Shown here piece after piece: positions 63,682 through 64,000 of a stretch of DNA of 64,000 bases; the first letter of the stretch is position 1; the number at the start of each line of letters is the position of its first letter. Source of the DNA: Enteropsectra breve (Eukaryota; Microsporidia); contig JALPMN010000645.1 in the NCBI GenBank assembly GCA_024243835.1, forward strand, positions 57,837 through 121,836, in the 5' to 3' direction. Both the position numbers and the translations under genes were made by a program. The notes beneath the pieces are model-generated. The model was not told the DNA's origin. It searched no databases and saw nothing but the letters and a program-made list of their open reading frames with translations.

Positions 63682-64000
63682 CGCTATCAATTAAATAGTT
63701 TTATTATGAAAAAATGGAATACACAAAAGCCAAAAGGACGCGATTATACGAACCCTTTGTGCAGAAGCTAAGTAACTTGGATAATAAAGCTCATGTCAAA
63801 AAATAAAGCGTTTAAGTTGAGAGTATTACGAATATTTTAAAAAATTTTGAATAAAAATTTGCTAATAGTTAGAGGAGGAAGACCGCACCCCTAATCGAGT
63901 AGCGTGGGATGAATTACATAAGGCGACGTGTCAAGAATACCAAACTCAATAAGTGATTTTGAGTGTTCAAGCATGTTACAAGCACGAGAGTAGCTTAACA

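Larger units (their letters stand above)
61196..64000. other. Gene-free distal region with decayed remnants
   Basis: 2.8 kb without an intact gene. It contains a possible Tc1/mariner remnant (62272-62660), a frame-broken minus-strand remnant (62848-63130) and a possible structured RNA (63606-63681). AACGCAGC occurs at about 61722 and 62631. The only longer frame, 63037-63228 minus, overlaps the remnant. Confidence 0.6.

Noticed and set aside
1..64000. tRNA and rRNA genes
   Set aside because: I looked for T-arm motifs (GGTTCGAATCC-like) and their complements and for rRNA-like stretches. Only partial matches in coding or AT-rich DNA were seen, none with a full cloverleaf.

Overview
The window looks like nuclear chromosomal DNA of a microsporidian. 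The genes are eukaryotic (20S proteasome, CCT chaperonin, INO80/Arp5, DNA polymerase delta, capping enzyme, histones H3 and H4). I see no introns. Many proteins are much shorter than their yeast or animal relatives (INO80 815 aa, Esf1 216 aa, Dbf4 174 aa, Sds22 222 aa), and the histones are very divergent. A CCC run directly before the ATG marks most start codons, as known for microsporidian transcripts. I used ATG plus this motif to set starts, which moves several of them inward from the longest open frame. No species is named. I found no tRNA or rRNA gene.

Layout. From 0 to about 51 kb is a housekeeping region with genes on both strands. It holds: PRI2, DOM34, MYG1, a small basic ORF, SLD5 (0-6.4 kb); a RING-H2 membrane protein, a small ORF, SDS22, CCT2, DBF4, proteasome alpha3, an LSm protein, IMP3 (6.8-16.1 kb); histones H4 and H3 in convergent orientation (18.1-19.6 kb); a 1504-residue unrecognised membrane-anchored protein (20.3-24.9 kb); a small ORF, capping enzyme, INO80, a helical protein, CFD1, an unknown ORF, ARP5, STE24, proteasome alpha5, TMA20 (25.5-40.7 kb); a P-type ATPase-like protein that lacks its catalytic residues, POL3, a histone-fold protein and ESF1 head to head, and two small multi-pass membrane proteins (41.3-51.2 kb). 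From 51.6 to 61.2 kb the content changes to lineage-specific, probably secreted proteins. These are a 622-residue protein with a RING-like Cys/His cluster, two large convergent paralogues, and a small cysteine-rich secreted protein between them. From 61.2 kb to the end there is no intact gene. It holds decayed coding remnants, one of them like a Tc1/mariner transposase, and a possible structured RNA.

How the genes fit together. PRI2, SLD5, DBF4, POL3, H3 and H4 all act in S phase. Three of them (DBF4, H4, H3) carry a TTTCCCGCC box, which matches the E2F/MBF-type G1/S site, 32-55 bases before the start codon; I saw this 9-mer nowhere else in the window. INO80 and Arp5 are partners in one chromatin remodeller. 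Imp3 and Esf1 act in early 18S rRNA processing. Dom34 and Tma20 act in ribosome rescue and recycling. The strongest leads are the catalytically dead P-type ATPase, the G1/S promoter box, the 12-base head-to-head promoter, the secreted paralogue pair and the candidate structured RNAs.
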